The notes below the pieces were generated by a model that worked only from the letters and a program-made list of their open reading frames with translations, did not search any database and was not told the DNA's origin. The translations under genes were made by a program, and so were the position numbers. From Rhizobium nepotum 39/7 (GTDB lineage: Bacteria; Pseudomonadota; Alphaproteobacteria; Rhizobiales; Rhizobiaceae), in the NCBI RefSeq assembly GCF_000949865.1, contig NZ_JWJH01000016.1:30431-94430 (forward strand): DNA of 64,000 nucleotides. The letters run 5' to 3'. Positions within the stretch are counted from its first letter, which is position 1, and each line of letters begins with the position of its first letter. Below, in pieces: positions 56,323 to 64,000 of this stretch.

Positions 56323-56931
56323 TCACCACATGGTCTTCGCCGCCCGCACGGCCCATTCCCGATCATAGGTTTCCTGATCGAACTCGGTCTTTGCGGCTTT
56401 GAGCAGGCTGCCGGGCGTGGGCAGCGACGAGGGATCGACGAAATTGTCGGAGTTCCACAGTTCCGAGCGCATCAGAGCCCTGGCGCATTGGAAATAGACC
56501 TCGTTTATCTCGACCACGATGACGGTGCGCGGATGTTTGCCGTCCATTTCAAAGCTTTGCAGGAGATCGGGAGCGACCGAAACGTTTGCCCGGCCGTTGA
56601 CGCGCATCGTCGTATTCGAGCCGGGGATGAGGAACATCAGCGCCACACGCGGATCGCGCACGATGTTCAAAAGTGAATCGACGCGGTTGTTGCCGCGCCA
56701 GTCCGGCAGCAGCAGGGTCCTGTCGTCAGCCACCCGCACCACGCCGCCCTTGTCGCCGCGCGGCGAACAGTCCATGCCTTCAGGCCCGACCGTCGCCAGC
56801 GCGAGAAACGGCGACGCCTCGATCATCCGCCTGTATTCGGCCGTGAGCGCGGCTGTCACCTTGGCCATCGATGCTTCGCTGGTGCCATCGTAAATGGCCT
56901 TCAATTCCTCGACCGTGCGAATGATCGTCAT
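56323..56931 (-). CDS. Pyridoxamine 5'-phosphate oxidase-like FMN-binding protein
   Basis: The 202-residue protein has the split-barrel core: FLALATVGPEGMDCSPRGD, DWRGNNRVDSLLNIVRDPRVALMF and a middle strand TTMRVNGRANV. It matches the flavin-binding proteins with PNPOx-like fold that reduce F420-, FMN- or heme-linked substrates, but not PdxH itself, because pyridoxamine-site residues are not all present. It starts at ATG 56931 and is single. The Kef gene lies 48 bases upstream on the same strand. Confidence 0.8.
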   Translation of the reverse strand: MTIIRTVEELKAIYDGTSEASMAKVTAALTAEYRRMIEASPFLALATVGPEGMDCSPRGDKGGVVRVADDRTLLLPDWRGNNRVDSLLNIVRDPRVALMFLIPGSNTTMRVNGRANVSVAPDLLQSFEMDGKHPRTVIVVEINEVYFQCARALMRSELWNSDNFVDPSSLPTPGSLLKAAKTEFDQETYDREWAVRAAKTMW

Positions 56932-56979
56932 GTCCGCTCCAATTCCTTGAATTCGATGTAGCGCCGAAAACGCGGAGTT

Positions 56980-58791
56980 TTACTCCTCCGCCGCCTCCGC
57001 CTTTTCCCGCTCCGCCCGTTCGCGCGCGGTGCGGGCGGCGACGAGGTCGGCAGGCTGTGCATTGCCGCGGATCAGCGAACGGCCCGCATAGATGCCGCCG
57101 ACGACTTCCATAGCGAAACGTTCCTCGTCGCGGTCGCGGAATTCCTCCACCAGACGGGCGGCGTCTTCCCGCTCCTCGCCCATGGCGCCAAGCACTTCCT
57201 CGCTGAAATTCATCGCCGATTCCAGCGTCTCGCGGATCTGGTAATCCACGCCAGCCTTCAGAAGATCGAGTGCGTGGCCACGGTCATAGGCACGGGCAAG
57301 AACGGGAACCAGCGGAAACTCATGCTTTACGATTTCCGCGATCCGGATGGCCGCTTCCTTGTCGTCGACGCAGATCAGCACCGCACGCGCGGTGCTGGCA
57401 CCGGCGGCATGCAGGATTTCCGCCCGCGAGCCGTCGCCATAATAGACCTTGAAACCGAATTCCGCCGCATCGCGCACGAAATCGGCATCCTTGTCGATCA
57501 GCGACAGCGTGTAGCCGCGCGCCAGAAGCGGCTGGCTGACGATCTGGCCGAAACGCCCGAAGCCGATCAGCAAAATGCTGCCTTCGACATTTTCCGGCAC
57601 ATCGAGATCGTCGGTATTGGGAACCGCCGCCGGCACCAGCCGGTCGTGGAGAATGACCATCAGCGGCGTCAGCACCATGGAGATGATGATGGTCGCGGTC
57701 AGGATGGCGTTGGCTTCGCGATCGAGAATGCCAGCGCTGACGGCGGCCGAATAGAGCACGAAGGCGAATTCGCCGCCCTGCGCCATCAGCACCGCCCGTT
57801 CCAGGCTTTCGCGCCGCGTGGTGCCGAGCGCCCGCGCCACGCCGTAGATCAGGAAAGCCTTGAGCAGCATGTAGCCCGCGACGCTGACGACAACGAGCTG
57901 CCAGTTGGAGGCGATGACGGCAAGATCGATCGCCATGCCAACGCCAAGGAAGAACAGGCCGAGCAGAATGCCGCGAAACGGCTCGATATCCGCCTCAAGC
58001 TGATGGCGGAACGATGATTCGGACAAAAGCACGCCGGCGAGAAACGCGCCCATGGCCATGGAAAGACCGCTGACCTGCATCAACAGCGCCGAACCGAGCA
58101 CCACGAGCAGGGCGGCAGCCGTCATCACCTCGCGCGCGCCGGAGGCCGCCAGCAGCCGGAAGAAGGGGTTGAGAAGATAACGCCCGGCCAGAATGAGCGC
58201 GCCTACGGCGGCAAGCGCAATGCCGACGGAAACCCAGCGCTCCGAAGGTGTGACGTGTTCACCGCCCGCACCGAGGAAAGCGACCAACGCCAGAAGCGGC
58301 ACGATGGCCAGATCCTCAAATAGCAGGATGGCGATGATGCGCTGGCCCTTGAGGCTGGACATGCTGTTGCGCTCCTGCAGCATCTGCATGACGATCGCCG
58401 TCGAGGTCAGCACGAAGCCGGTGCCGGCGACGAATGACATGATGAGCGGAAAGCCGAGACTGACGCCCACCATCGTCAGACCCGCCATGCAGACCAGCAC
58501 CTGAAGCGCGCCGAGCCCGAAAATATCCTTGCGCATGGACCACAGCCGCGACGGCTGCATTTCAAGACCGATGATGAACAGGAACATCACCACGCCAAGT
58601 TCAGCGATATGGATAATGGCCTGCGGATCGGAAAAGAAACCGAAGCCGTATGGCCCGATCACGAGGCCGGCGGCCAGATAACCCAGCACCGAACCGAGGC
58701 CGATGCGCTTGAAAATCGGCGCAGCCACAACGCCCGCCGCCAAAAGCACGACCACCTGGGCCAGATCATTTCCGTTCGCTTCGACAGCCAC
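56980..58791 (-). CDS. Kef-type CPA2 cation:proton antiporter with RCK domain
   Basis: The 603-residue protein has about 12 membrane helices (residues 1-390) with the conserved GLVIGPYGFGF and FLFIIGLEMQPSRL of the CPA2 group. A cytoplasmic RCK (TrkA-N) domain follows, beginning ILLIGFGRFGQIVSQ, with an NAD-binding site and a highly charged tail. This is glutathione- or NAD-gated K+ efflux or another monovalent cation/proton antiport. It is followed by the flavin protein gene after 48 bases. GTG or ATG starts are both possible; the N-terminus given fits the family. Confidence 0.9.
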   Translation of the reverse strand: MAVEANGNDLAQVVVLLAAGVVAAPIFKRIGLGSVLGYLAAGLVIGPYGFGFFSDPQAIIHIAELGVVMFLFIIGLEMQPSRLWSMRKDIFGLGALQVLVCMAGLTMVGVSLGFPLIMSFVAGTGFVLTSTAIVMQMLQERNSMSSLKGQRIIAILLFEDLAIVPLLALVAFLGAGGEHVTPSERWVSVGIALAAVGALILAGRYLLNPFFRLLAASGAREVMTAAALLVVLGSALLMQVSGLSMAMGAFLAGVLLSESSFRHQLEADIEPFRGILLGLFFLGVGMAIDLAVIASNWQLVVVSVAGYMLLKAFLIYGVARALGTTRRESLERAVLMAQGGEFAFVLYSAAVSAGILDREANAILTATIIISMVLTPLMVILHDRLVPAAVPNTDDLDVPENVEGSILLIGFGRFGQIVSQPLLARGYTLSLIDKDADFVRDAAEFGFKVYYGDGSRAEILHAAGASTARAVLICVDDKEAAIRIAEIVKHEFPLVPVLARAYDRGHALDLLKAGVDYQIRETLESAMNFSEEVLGAMGEEREDAARLVEEFRDRDEERFAMEVVGGIYAGRSLIRGNAQPADLVAARTARERAEREKAEAAEE

Positions 58792-58840
58792 ACGCCACCC
58801 CGTTGAATTGATAGGACGAGGAAGTTCCCCTCACCTGTTT

Positions 58841-59209
58841 CTAGCGGGATAGCGGTTCCCTGCTCAAGCCCTTTTCAGCGAGCTGCCGTTCATAATCGGC
58901 AAACAGTGCGTCGCCGGTCTCACCCAGTTCCTTCAGGTATCTCCAGGTAAAAATACCGCTGTCGTGACCGTCGTCGAAAACGATACGCACGGCGTAATTG
59001 CCGGTCGCCGTCATGGCGCGGATAGCGACGTTGCGCTTGCCGGGAACGGTGATCTTCTGGCCGGGCCCGTGGCCCTGTACTTCCGCCGAGGGAGAAAGCA
59101 CGCGCAGCATCTCGGCTGCGAGCCGATAAACGCTTCCATCATCGAAGGAAACGGTCAGTTCCCGCCGGTCTTTCGACACAAGCAGTTCAGTCGGCCAGGC
59201 ATCACTCAT
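58841..59209 (-). CDS. DUF971 (GBBH-like N-terminal) protein
   Basis: The 122-residue protein matches DUF971: [33 protein letters not shown] and [12 protein letters not shown] and [18 protein letters not shown]. The domain is found at the N-terminus of butyrobetaine hydroxylases and as a stand-alone in iron-sulfur related neighbourhoods. Its role is unknown. It sits divergently next to moaA with a 130-base gap. AGTG-rich upstream region lacks a clear operator. Confidence 0.85.
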   Translation of the reverse strand: MSDAWPTELLVSKDRRELTVSFDDGSVYRLAAEMLRVLSPSAEVQGHGPGQKITVPGKRNVAIRAMTATGNYAVRIVFDDGHDSGIFTWRYLKELGETGDALFADYERQLAEKGLSREPLSR

Positions 59210-59340
59210 TTTTCACTTCCGCAAGCTCGTCATATGCGTCAGAATTACGGACTTGCCTCGCGATAGGCAAGCCACTACATCAATTGGAAAGCACATGCCC
59301 GGCTTGTTTGCCCGGCGCATCGCGCAGTGAGGACGGAGAC

Positions 59341-60390
59341 GTGAACAGTTTCCCCGGATCGCTCGAAAGAGCGCAGTCCCTGACGGAGAGCAGCGCACCG
59401 ATGGTGGACCCCTTCGGCCGGTCCATCACCTATCTGCGCGTTTCCGTGACAGACCGCTGCGATTTCCGCTGTACCTACTGCATGTCCGAACACATGACGT
59501 TCCTGCCGAAGAAGGACCTTCTGACGCTGGAGGAACTCGACCGGCTCTGTTCCGTCTTCATTCAAAGGGGCGTGCGCAAGCTGAGGCTGACCGGCGGCGA
59601 GCCGCTGGTGCGCAAGAACATCATGATGCTGGTGAGGAACCTCGGCCGCCATATTGGCACCGGCGCGCTGGATGAGCTGACGCTGACCACCAACGGTTCG
59701 CAGCTTGCGAAATTCGCCGCCGAACTCGCCGATTGCGGCGTCAAACGCATCAATGTCTCGCTCGATACGCTGGACCCGCAGAAATTCCGCGAAATCACCC
59801 GCTGGGGCGATATCGACCGTGTGATGGAAGGGCTGGACGCCGCGCAAGCCGCTGGCATCAAGGTCAAGCTCAATGCCGTTGCGCTGAAGGACTTCAACGA
59901 GACTGAAATCCCTGAAATCATGCGTTTCGCCCATGGTCGCGGCATGGACCTGACGGTGATTGAGACCATGCCGATGGGCGAGATCGAGGAAGACCGCACC
60001 GACCGCTACCTGCCGCTTTCGAAACTGCGCGCCGATCTGGAACAAAGCTTCACCCTCATCGACAGCGACTACCAGACCGGCGGTCCCGCCCGTTACGTGA
60101 CGGTGAAGGAAAGCGGCGGCCGGCTGGGTTTCATCACACCGATGACCCATAATTTCTGCGAAAGCTGCAACCGCGTCCGCCTCACCTGCACCGGCACGCT
60201 CTACATGTGCCTCGGTCAGGACGATGCGGCCGATCTGCGCACCGCGCTGCGCGCCTCCGATGACGACGCCTATCTTTCCAGCGCCATAGACGAGGCCCTT
60301 CTGCGCAAGCCGAAAGGCCATGATTTCATCATCGACCGCACCCACAAGCGCCCCGCCGTCGCCCGCCATATGAGCGTGACCGGCGGCTGA
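59341..60390 (+). CDS. moaA: GTP 3',8-cyclase (MoaA), GTG start
   Basis: The 349-residue radical-SAM enzyme has the first cluster motif CDFRCTYC and the C-terminal cluster [18 protein letters not shown], and ends with SVTGG, needed for activity. It makes the first pterin of molybdenum cofactor synthesis. GTG 59341 is chosen: GAGGA lies eight bases upstream and the length is normal. ATG 59401 would cut the N-terminus but also leaves the conserved core intact. No partner is in an operon with it. Confidence 0.93.
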   Translation: MNSFPGSLERAQSLTESSAPMVDPFGRSITYLRVSVTDRCDFRCTYCMSEHMTFLPKKDLLTLEELDRLCSVFIQRGVRKLRLTGGEPLVRKNIMMLVRNLGRHIGTGALDELTLTTNGSQLAKFAAELADCGVKRINVSLDTLDPQKFREITRWGDIDRVMEGLDAAQAAGIKVKLNAVALKDFNETEIPEIMRFAHGRGMDLTVIETMPMGEIEEDRTDRYLPLSKLRADLEQSFTLIDSDYQTGGPARYVTVKESGGRLGFITPMTHNFCESCNRVRLTCTGTLYMCLGQDDAADLRTALRASDDDAYLSSAIDEALLRKPKGHDFIIDRTHKRPAVARHMSVTGG

Positions 60391-60542
60391 GCTTTTTTCT
60401 CCCGTTCCCCACCCATATAAACGGTTGAAATGCCGGCTTGGCCGTGCCACGTCTCTTGGCATGGAGGAATGCGCAGTCTGGCCCCGAAATCATCGCCCGC
60501 AGGCGACGGAGCAAAGCCGCGCATGGTCTGGGATCGTATGGA

Positions 60543-61511
60543 ATGGCATTGACGGACAATACGCGCGGCGCCCTGCTGATGGCGCTCGCCATGGCAAGCT
60601 TCACGGCCAACGACGCCCTGACGAAATCCGTCACCCCCTATATCAATACCGGCCAGATCATGTTCGTGCGCGGCATCATGACAGTGGTGCTGGTCTATAT
60701 CGCCGCCCGGCATTTCGGCGCATTGCGGCCGCTGAAAACCCTCATGCGGCCCATCATCATCCTGCGCTGTCTGTGCGAAGTCACGGCCGCCGTGCTTTAT
60801 CTGACGGCGCTCGGCCTCATCGAATTTTCCAATGCATCGGCCATATTGCAGTCCCTGCCGCTGATCGTGACACTGGGTGCCGCGCTGTTCCTGCGCGAAC
60901 CCGTCGGCTGGCGGCGCTGGGCGGCGATCATCGTCGGTTTCATCGGCGTGCTCGTCATCATCCGGCCCGGTCCTGAGGGTTTCACGTCAGGCGCGCTTTT
61001 GGTCGTCGCCTCGCTTGCGGTCACGGCGGCGCGCGATCTTCTGACCCGCAAGATGTATGCGGATGTCCCCTCGCTTGCCGTCACCGTCATCACCGCCTCC
61101 GTCAACATGGCGGTGGGCGGCCTGCTGATCCAGCCTTTCGGCGGCTGGCAGCCGATGAACTTCACGATCCTGTCGCATCTGGCCGCTTCGGCCGTTCTGG
61201 TGCTGATCGGCTATCAGGCGATTATTCTGGCGATGCGAACCGGCGAAATCTCCTTCGTCGCACCGTTCCGTTACACCAGCCTGCTCTGGGGCTTCATGAT
61301 CGGCGTGTTCTTCTTCAACGAGAAGATCGACAGCTTCACGATCGTCGGCGCCGTGATCGTCATCGGTTCGGGCCTCTATACCTTCTACCGCGAGAGCCTG
61401 CGCAAGCGCTCGCAGATGGCCCAGCGCTCCGCCGCGACGCCGACCGCCGCAACCACGGTGCGGCCAGCTTCCGTAACGAAAGCTACTGTCACGGAAGAAG
61501 CGGGAGAATGA
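60543..61511 (+). CDS. EamA/DMT-family permease
   Basis: The 322-residue protein has ten membrane helices in two five-helix repeats, typical of EamA transporters. It begins LLMALAMASFTANDALTKS with the usual two polar residues in the first helix and contains FLREPVGWRRWAAIIVGFIGV between the halves. It should move small metabolites or amino acids out of the cell. ATG 60543 is supported by a weak TATGGA; no other start fits. It is followed after one base by a second transporter gene. Confidence 0.88.
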   Translation: MALTDNTRGALLMALAMASFTANDALTKSVTPYINTGQIMFVRGIMTVVLVYIAARHFGALRPLKTLMRPIIILRCLCEVTAAVLYLTALGLIEFSNASAILQSLPLIVTLGAALFLREPVGWRRWAAIIVGFIGVLVIIRPGPEGFTSGALLVVASLAVTAARDLLTRKMYADVPSLAVTVITASVNMAVGGLLIQPFGGWQPMNFTILSHLAASAVLVLIGYQAIILAMRTGEISFVAPFRYTSLLWGFMIGVFFFNEKIDSFTIVGAVIVIGSGLYTFYRESLRKRSQMAQRSAATPTAATTVRPASVTKATVTEEAGE

Positions 61512-61512
61512 C

Positions 61513-62712
61513 ATGAAAAGCGCCCGTTTTATGAACAGGACCACCCCACCCCACATCATCACACTGGTCGTCATCGCGGGCGTCTCGGCCCTTTGCATGA
61601 ACCTGTTCCTGCCCTCGCTCACCGCCATGGCGCTGTATTTCGAGACCGATTACGCCGTCATGCAATTTGCCGTGTCCGGCTATCTTGCCGCCACCGCCTG
61701 CCTGCAACTCCTCATCGGCCCGCTATCCGATCTGTTCGGACGCCGGCCCGTCATGCTCGCCAGCATCGCGCTGATGATCGTCGCCACGCTCGTCTGCATG
61801 CTGGCGCCTGATATCACCGTCTTCATGATCGGCCGTGTGGCGCAGGCGGCCATCGTCTCCGGTTTCGTGCTGGCGCGCGCCATCGTGCGTGACATGGTGC
61901 CGATGGAACAGGCCGCCTCGATGATAGGTTATGTGACCATGGGCATGTCTGTCGTGCCGATGGTCGGTCCCACGATTGGCGGGTTGCTCAACGATATTTC
62001 CGGCTGGCAATCGAGCTTCGCGCTTCTCGCCCTTCTCGGTGTCGGCATTCTGGCGCTCGCCTGGTTCGATCTCGGCGAGACCAACCACAACAGGTCGGGA
62101 AGTTTCTCGCAGCAGTTCCACGCTTGGCCGGAGCTTCTGCGCTCGCCGCTCTTCTGGGGATATGCGCTGACCTCGACCTTCTCGTCGGGCATGTTTTTTT
62201 CGTTTCTCGGCGGCGCACCCTTCGTCGGCAGCGTTCTTTACGGCCTTGCACCCGCCATGCTCGGCCTGCAATTCTTCTTCATGGCCAGCGGCTACATGCT
62301 CGGCAACTTCGTGTCCGGCCGTTATGCCAGCCAGATCGGCATCACCCGCATGATGCTGTCGGGCAATGTCATCGCCGTCGCCGGCATCCTGACGGCGATC
62401 CTGCTGCTCTCCATCGGGGCGGAAAGCGCCTATGCGTTTTTCGCGCCGCTCGCCCTCATCGGCGTTGGAAACGGCGTTACCCTGCCAAGCGCCAATGCCG
62501 GCATGGTCAGCGTCCAGCCGCATCTGGCAGGCTCCGCCTCCGGCCTCGGCGGCGCGATGACCATTGGCGGCGGTGCTGCACTTTCCGTGCTCGCCTCCTC
62601 CGTCCTATCAAGAGAAGACGGAACATGGCCGCTTCTTCTGGTGATGCTGGCGACCGGCCTTGTCGCCCTCCTCACCACCTATATCGTAAGGCTGCAGGAA
62701 AAGCGGCAATGA
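61513..62712 (+). CDS. Bcr/CflA-type MFS drug efflux transporter
   Basis: The 399-residue protein has 12 membrane helices with the MFS A motif [14 protein letters not shown] (residues about 65-78). It also has motif [11 protein letters not shown] (residues about 150-160), diagnostic of drug:H+ antiporters of the Bcr/CflA group. It should export drugs or sulfonamide-like compounds. ATG 61513 follows the DMT stop by one base, so these two genes are an operon. Its stop overlaps the mobA start as ATGA. Confidence 0.91.
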   Translation: MKSARFMNRTTPPHIITLVVIAGVSALCMNLFLPSLTAMALYFETDYAVMQFAVSGYLAATACLQLLIGPLSDLFGRRPVMLASIALMIVATLVCMLAPDITVFMIGRVAQAAIVSGFVLARAIVRDMVPMEQAASMIGYVTMGMSVVPMVGPTIGGLLNDISGWQSSFALLALLGVGILALAWFDLGETNHNRSGSFSQQFHAWPELLRSPLFWGYALTSTFSSGMFFSFLGGAPFVGSVLYGLAPAMLGLQFFFMASGYMLGNFVSGRYASQIGITRMMLSGNVIAVAGILTAILLLSIGAESAYAFFAPLALIGVGNGVTLPSANAGMVSVQPHLAGSASGLGGAMTIGGGAALSVLASSVLSREDGTWPLLLVMLATGLVALLTTYIVRLQEKRQ

Positions 62713-63335
62713 CGGCCCGTTCTAAAATACCCGGTCTGGTGCTGGCGGGCGGCCTGTCGCGACGCATGGGCACCAACAAGGCGATGGTGATGCTGGGCAA
62801 CGAGCCGCTGCTTTCCCATGTCGTCCGCCGTATCGCGCCACAGGTGTCGGATGTCACCATCAATGCCGCTAATGGCTGGGCCGAAAGCTTCGGTCTGCCC
62901 TTGCTGCCCGACACAGTGAACGGCCATGCCGGGCCGCTGGCCGGCGTTCTCTCCGGCATGCGCCATTTCCAGGGCCGTAAAGCCGGAGGAAGCCATTTCC
63001 TGACGGTGCCCGCCGACAGCCCGTTTTTCCCCGACGATCTCGTCGCCCGGCTTTGCGAACACATAGCTGACGATGCGATCGTCATCGCCGCCTCCAGCGG
63101 TCAGCTTCACCCCGTTTTCGCGCTATGGCCCGTGGCGCTCGCCGACGATCTGGAAGAGTGGCTGAAGAACGATGCAAATAGGCGTATCCGCGCCTATCTC
63201 GCCCGGCACGTCACGATCGGCATCGCCTTCCCGCCGCTGGAAACGGCAAAAGGCAGCCTCGATCCGTTCTTCAACATCAACACGCCGGACGAACTGGCGC
63301 TGGCACGACGCTATCTGGAGAGCATGGAACCATGA
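62709..63335 (+). CDS. mobA: Molybdenum cofactor guanylyltransferase
   Basis: The 208-residue protein starts with the nucleotide motif [18 protein letters not shown]. It contains [19 protein letters not shown], the metal-binding Asp of MobA, and LHPVFALWP. It attaches GMP to molybdopterin to form the MGD cofactor used by the DMSO-reductase family. The start overlaps the MFS stop (ATGA) and the end overlaps mobB (ATGA), so it sits in a five-gene chain of transporters and cofactor genes. Confidence 0.92.
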   Translation: MTARSKIPGLVLAGGLSRRMGTNKAMVMLGNEPLLSHVVRRIAPQVSDVTINAANGWAESFGLPLLPDTVNGHAGPLAGVLSGMRHFQGRKAGGSHFLTVPADSPFFPDDLVARLCEHIADDAIVIAASSGQLHPVFALWPVALADDLEEWLKNDANRRIRAYLARHVTIGIAFPPLETAKGSLDPFFNINTPDELALARRYLESMEP

Positions 63336-63847
63336 CGGAGCAAAAGGTCTTCGGCATCGCCGGCTGGAAAAACTCGGGCAAGACCGGCCTTGCGGTGCGC
63401 ATCGTCACCGAACTCACCGCGCGCGGCTACCGCGTCTCCACCATCAAGCACGCCCATCATGATTTCGATATCGACAAGGTCGGGGCCGATAGCTGGCGTC
63501 ACCGGCAGGCCGGCGCGCATGAGGTCACCATCGTTTCCGGCACCCGTTTCGCCATCATGCATGAATTGCGCGGCGAGCCGGAACCGTCCTTCGCTGAAAT
63601 CCTCTCCCGCCTCGCCCCCTGCGATCTCGTGCTGATCGAGGGTTACAAATACGAACCCGTGCCGAAGATAGAGGCGCGCCGGCTGGAGGCCGCGAAAACC
63701 GAACCGCTTGCTCCCACCGACCCACACATCATCGCAATCGCTGCCGATCACGCCGTGACGGACACCGCCCTTACCGTCTTCGATCTCGACGACACCGCCA
63801 CCATTGCCGATTTCATCGAGAAGACGGTCGGGCTGGTGCGGGCGTAG
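63332..63847 (+). CDS. mobB: Molybdopterin-guanine dinucleotide biosynthesis adaptor protein
   Basis: The 171-residue protein has the P-loop [12 protein letters not shown] near residue 12, [15 protein letters not shown] and [18 protein letters not shown] of MobB, a GTP-binding partner of MobA that is not essential in E. coli. It overlaps the mobA stop by four bases. After it come a family C repeat and the insertion sequence edge. Confidence 0.92.
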   Translation: MTEQKVFGIAGWKNSGKTGLAVRIVTELTARGYRVSTIKHAHHDFDIDKVGADSWRHRQAGAHEVTIVSGTRFAIMHELRGEPEPSFAEILSRLAPCDLVLIEGYKYEPVPKIEARRLEAAKTEPLAPTDPHIIAIAADHAVTDTALTVFDLDDTATIADFIEKTVGLVRA

Positions 63848-63867
63848 AGAGGCGTTACCCCTCCTCC

Positions 63868-63931
63868 GTCATCCTCGGGCTTGACCCGAGGACCCACAAC
63901 CCGGCGCGCCATGGATCCTTGGGTCAAGCCC
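63868..63931. repeat. Palindromic intergenic repeat, family C, right end interrupted
   Basis: The left arm CGTCATCCTCGGGCTTGACC is present, and the right arm starts GGATCCTTGGGTCAAGCCC. The expected GAGGATGACG end is missing and is replaced by CACTACTGTCCGG. This points to insertion of foreign DNA in the repeat. Confidence 0.65.
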
Positions 63932-63944
63932 ACTACTGTCCGGT

Positions 63945-64000
63945 TTAAATCGGCTCCCAGTTGAACTGCATCTGGCGGAGGTCTTTTGTTGTTTCGGGCG
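63945..64000 (-). mobile_element. Probable 3' end of an IS transposase gene (partial)
   Basis: On the minus strand the frame running in from the right edge ends PETTKDLRQMQFNWEPI with a TAA stop at 63945. ACTGTCCGGTTTAAATCG just outside looks like an IS terminus. The family cannot be determined from 17 residues. The position, inside a broken palindromic repeat, supports a transposon insertion. The remainder is outside the window. Confidence 0.45.

Overview
The window looks like the main chromosome of a Rhizobiaceae alphaproteobacterium, most likely the Agrobacterium tumefaciens/fabrum complex. The support is GC-rich DNA (estimated near 60%), rhizobial gene families (DUF2865, DUF1127, a STAS-fused MlaE permease, malic enzyme with a phosphotransacetylase-like tail, TTG/GTG starts with strong Shine-Dalgarno sites) and several families of palindromic intergenic repeats. 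No prophage, plasmid, rRNA or CRISPR feature was found. Species is inferred from protein and repeat character, not from a database search.

Layout. 1-7.3 kb: truncated mechanosensitive channel gene, GlsB-type membrane protein, tRNA-Lys(CTT), several small secreted or membrane proteins, a LexA-boxed 62-residue gene and a PACE-type efflux gene. 7.4-11.5 kb: MCE/Mla-type lipid transport operon (permease, ATPase, MlaD-like protein, lipoprotein). 11.6-20.3 kb: DgcA-type racemase, LpxH-like hydrolase, malic enzyme, DUF2865 protein, bluB with a cobalamin riboswitch, a TolB-like protein and a VOC protein. 20.4-30.7 kb: nadE, an LtaS-like transferase, DUF1003 protein, sthA, a beta-barrel-like protein, a P-loop kinase, tig and tRNA-Leu(TAG). 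31-37 kb: two DUF1127 genes, trmFO and an orphan trio of TadE/TadG-like pseudopilin genes next to AT-rich DNA. 37-42.4 kb: class III alcohol dehydrogenase, then a compact cluster of GNAT-like protein, acyl carrier protein, acyl-AMP ligase and PLP decarboxylase. 42.5-48 kb: pabB, queA-tgt, two cyclophilins and coaD. 48-49 kb: three tiny membrane proteins. 49-54.5 kb: ppiD-trpD-trpC-moaC-moeA. 55-64 kb: diguanylate cyclase, flavin-binding protein, Kef-type antiporter, DUF971 protein, moaA, DMT and MFS transporters, mobA-mobB and, at the edge, the end of a probable insertion sequence.

How the genes work together. Housekeeping sets dominate: tryptophan and molybdenum cofactor synthesis, queuosine tRNA modification, folate, CoA and NAD synthesis, protein folding (trigger factor, two cyclophilins, PpiD) and envelope lipid transport. 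The most novel-looking part is the ACP/ligase/decarboxylase/acyltransferase cluster at 38.3-42.4 kb. It resembles the activating enzymes that accompany exosortase loci but has no exosortase here, so it may make an unknown carrier-bound amine or amino-acid derivative. Other leads are the TadG-like protein with a jelly-roll-like C-terminus, a sequence motif shared upstream of both DUF1127 genes and sthA, the SOS-boxed small gene, and the tiny-protein cluster near 48.4 kb.
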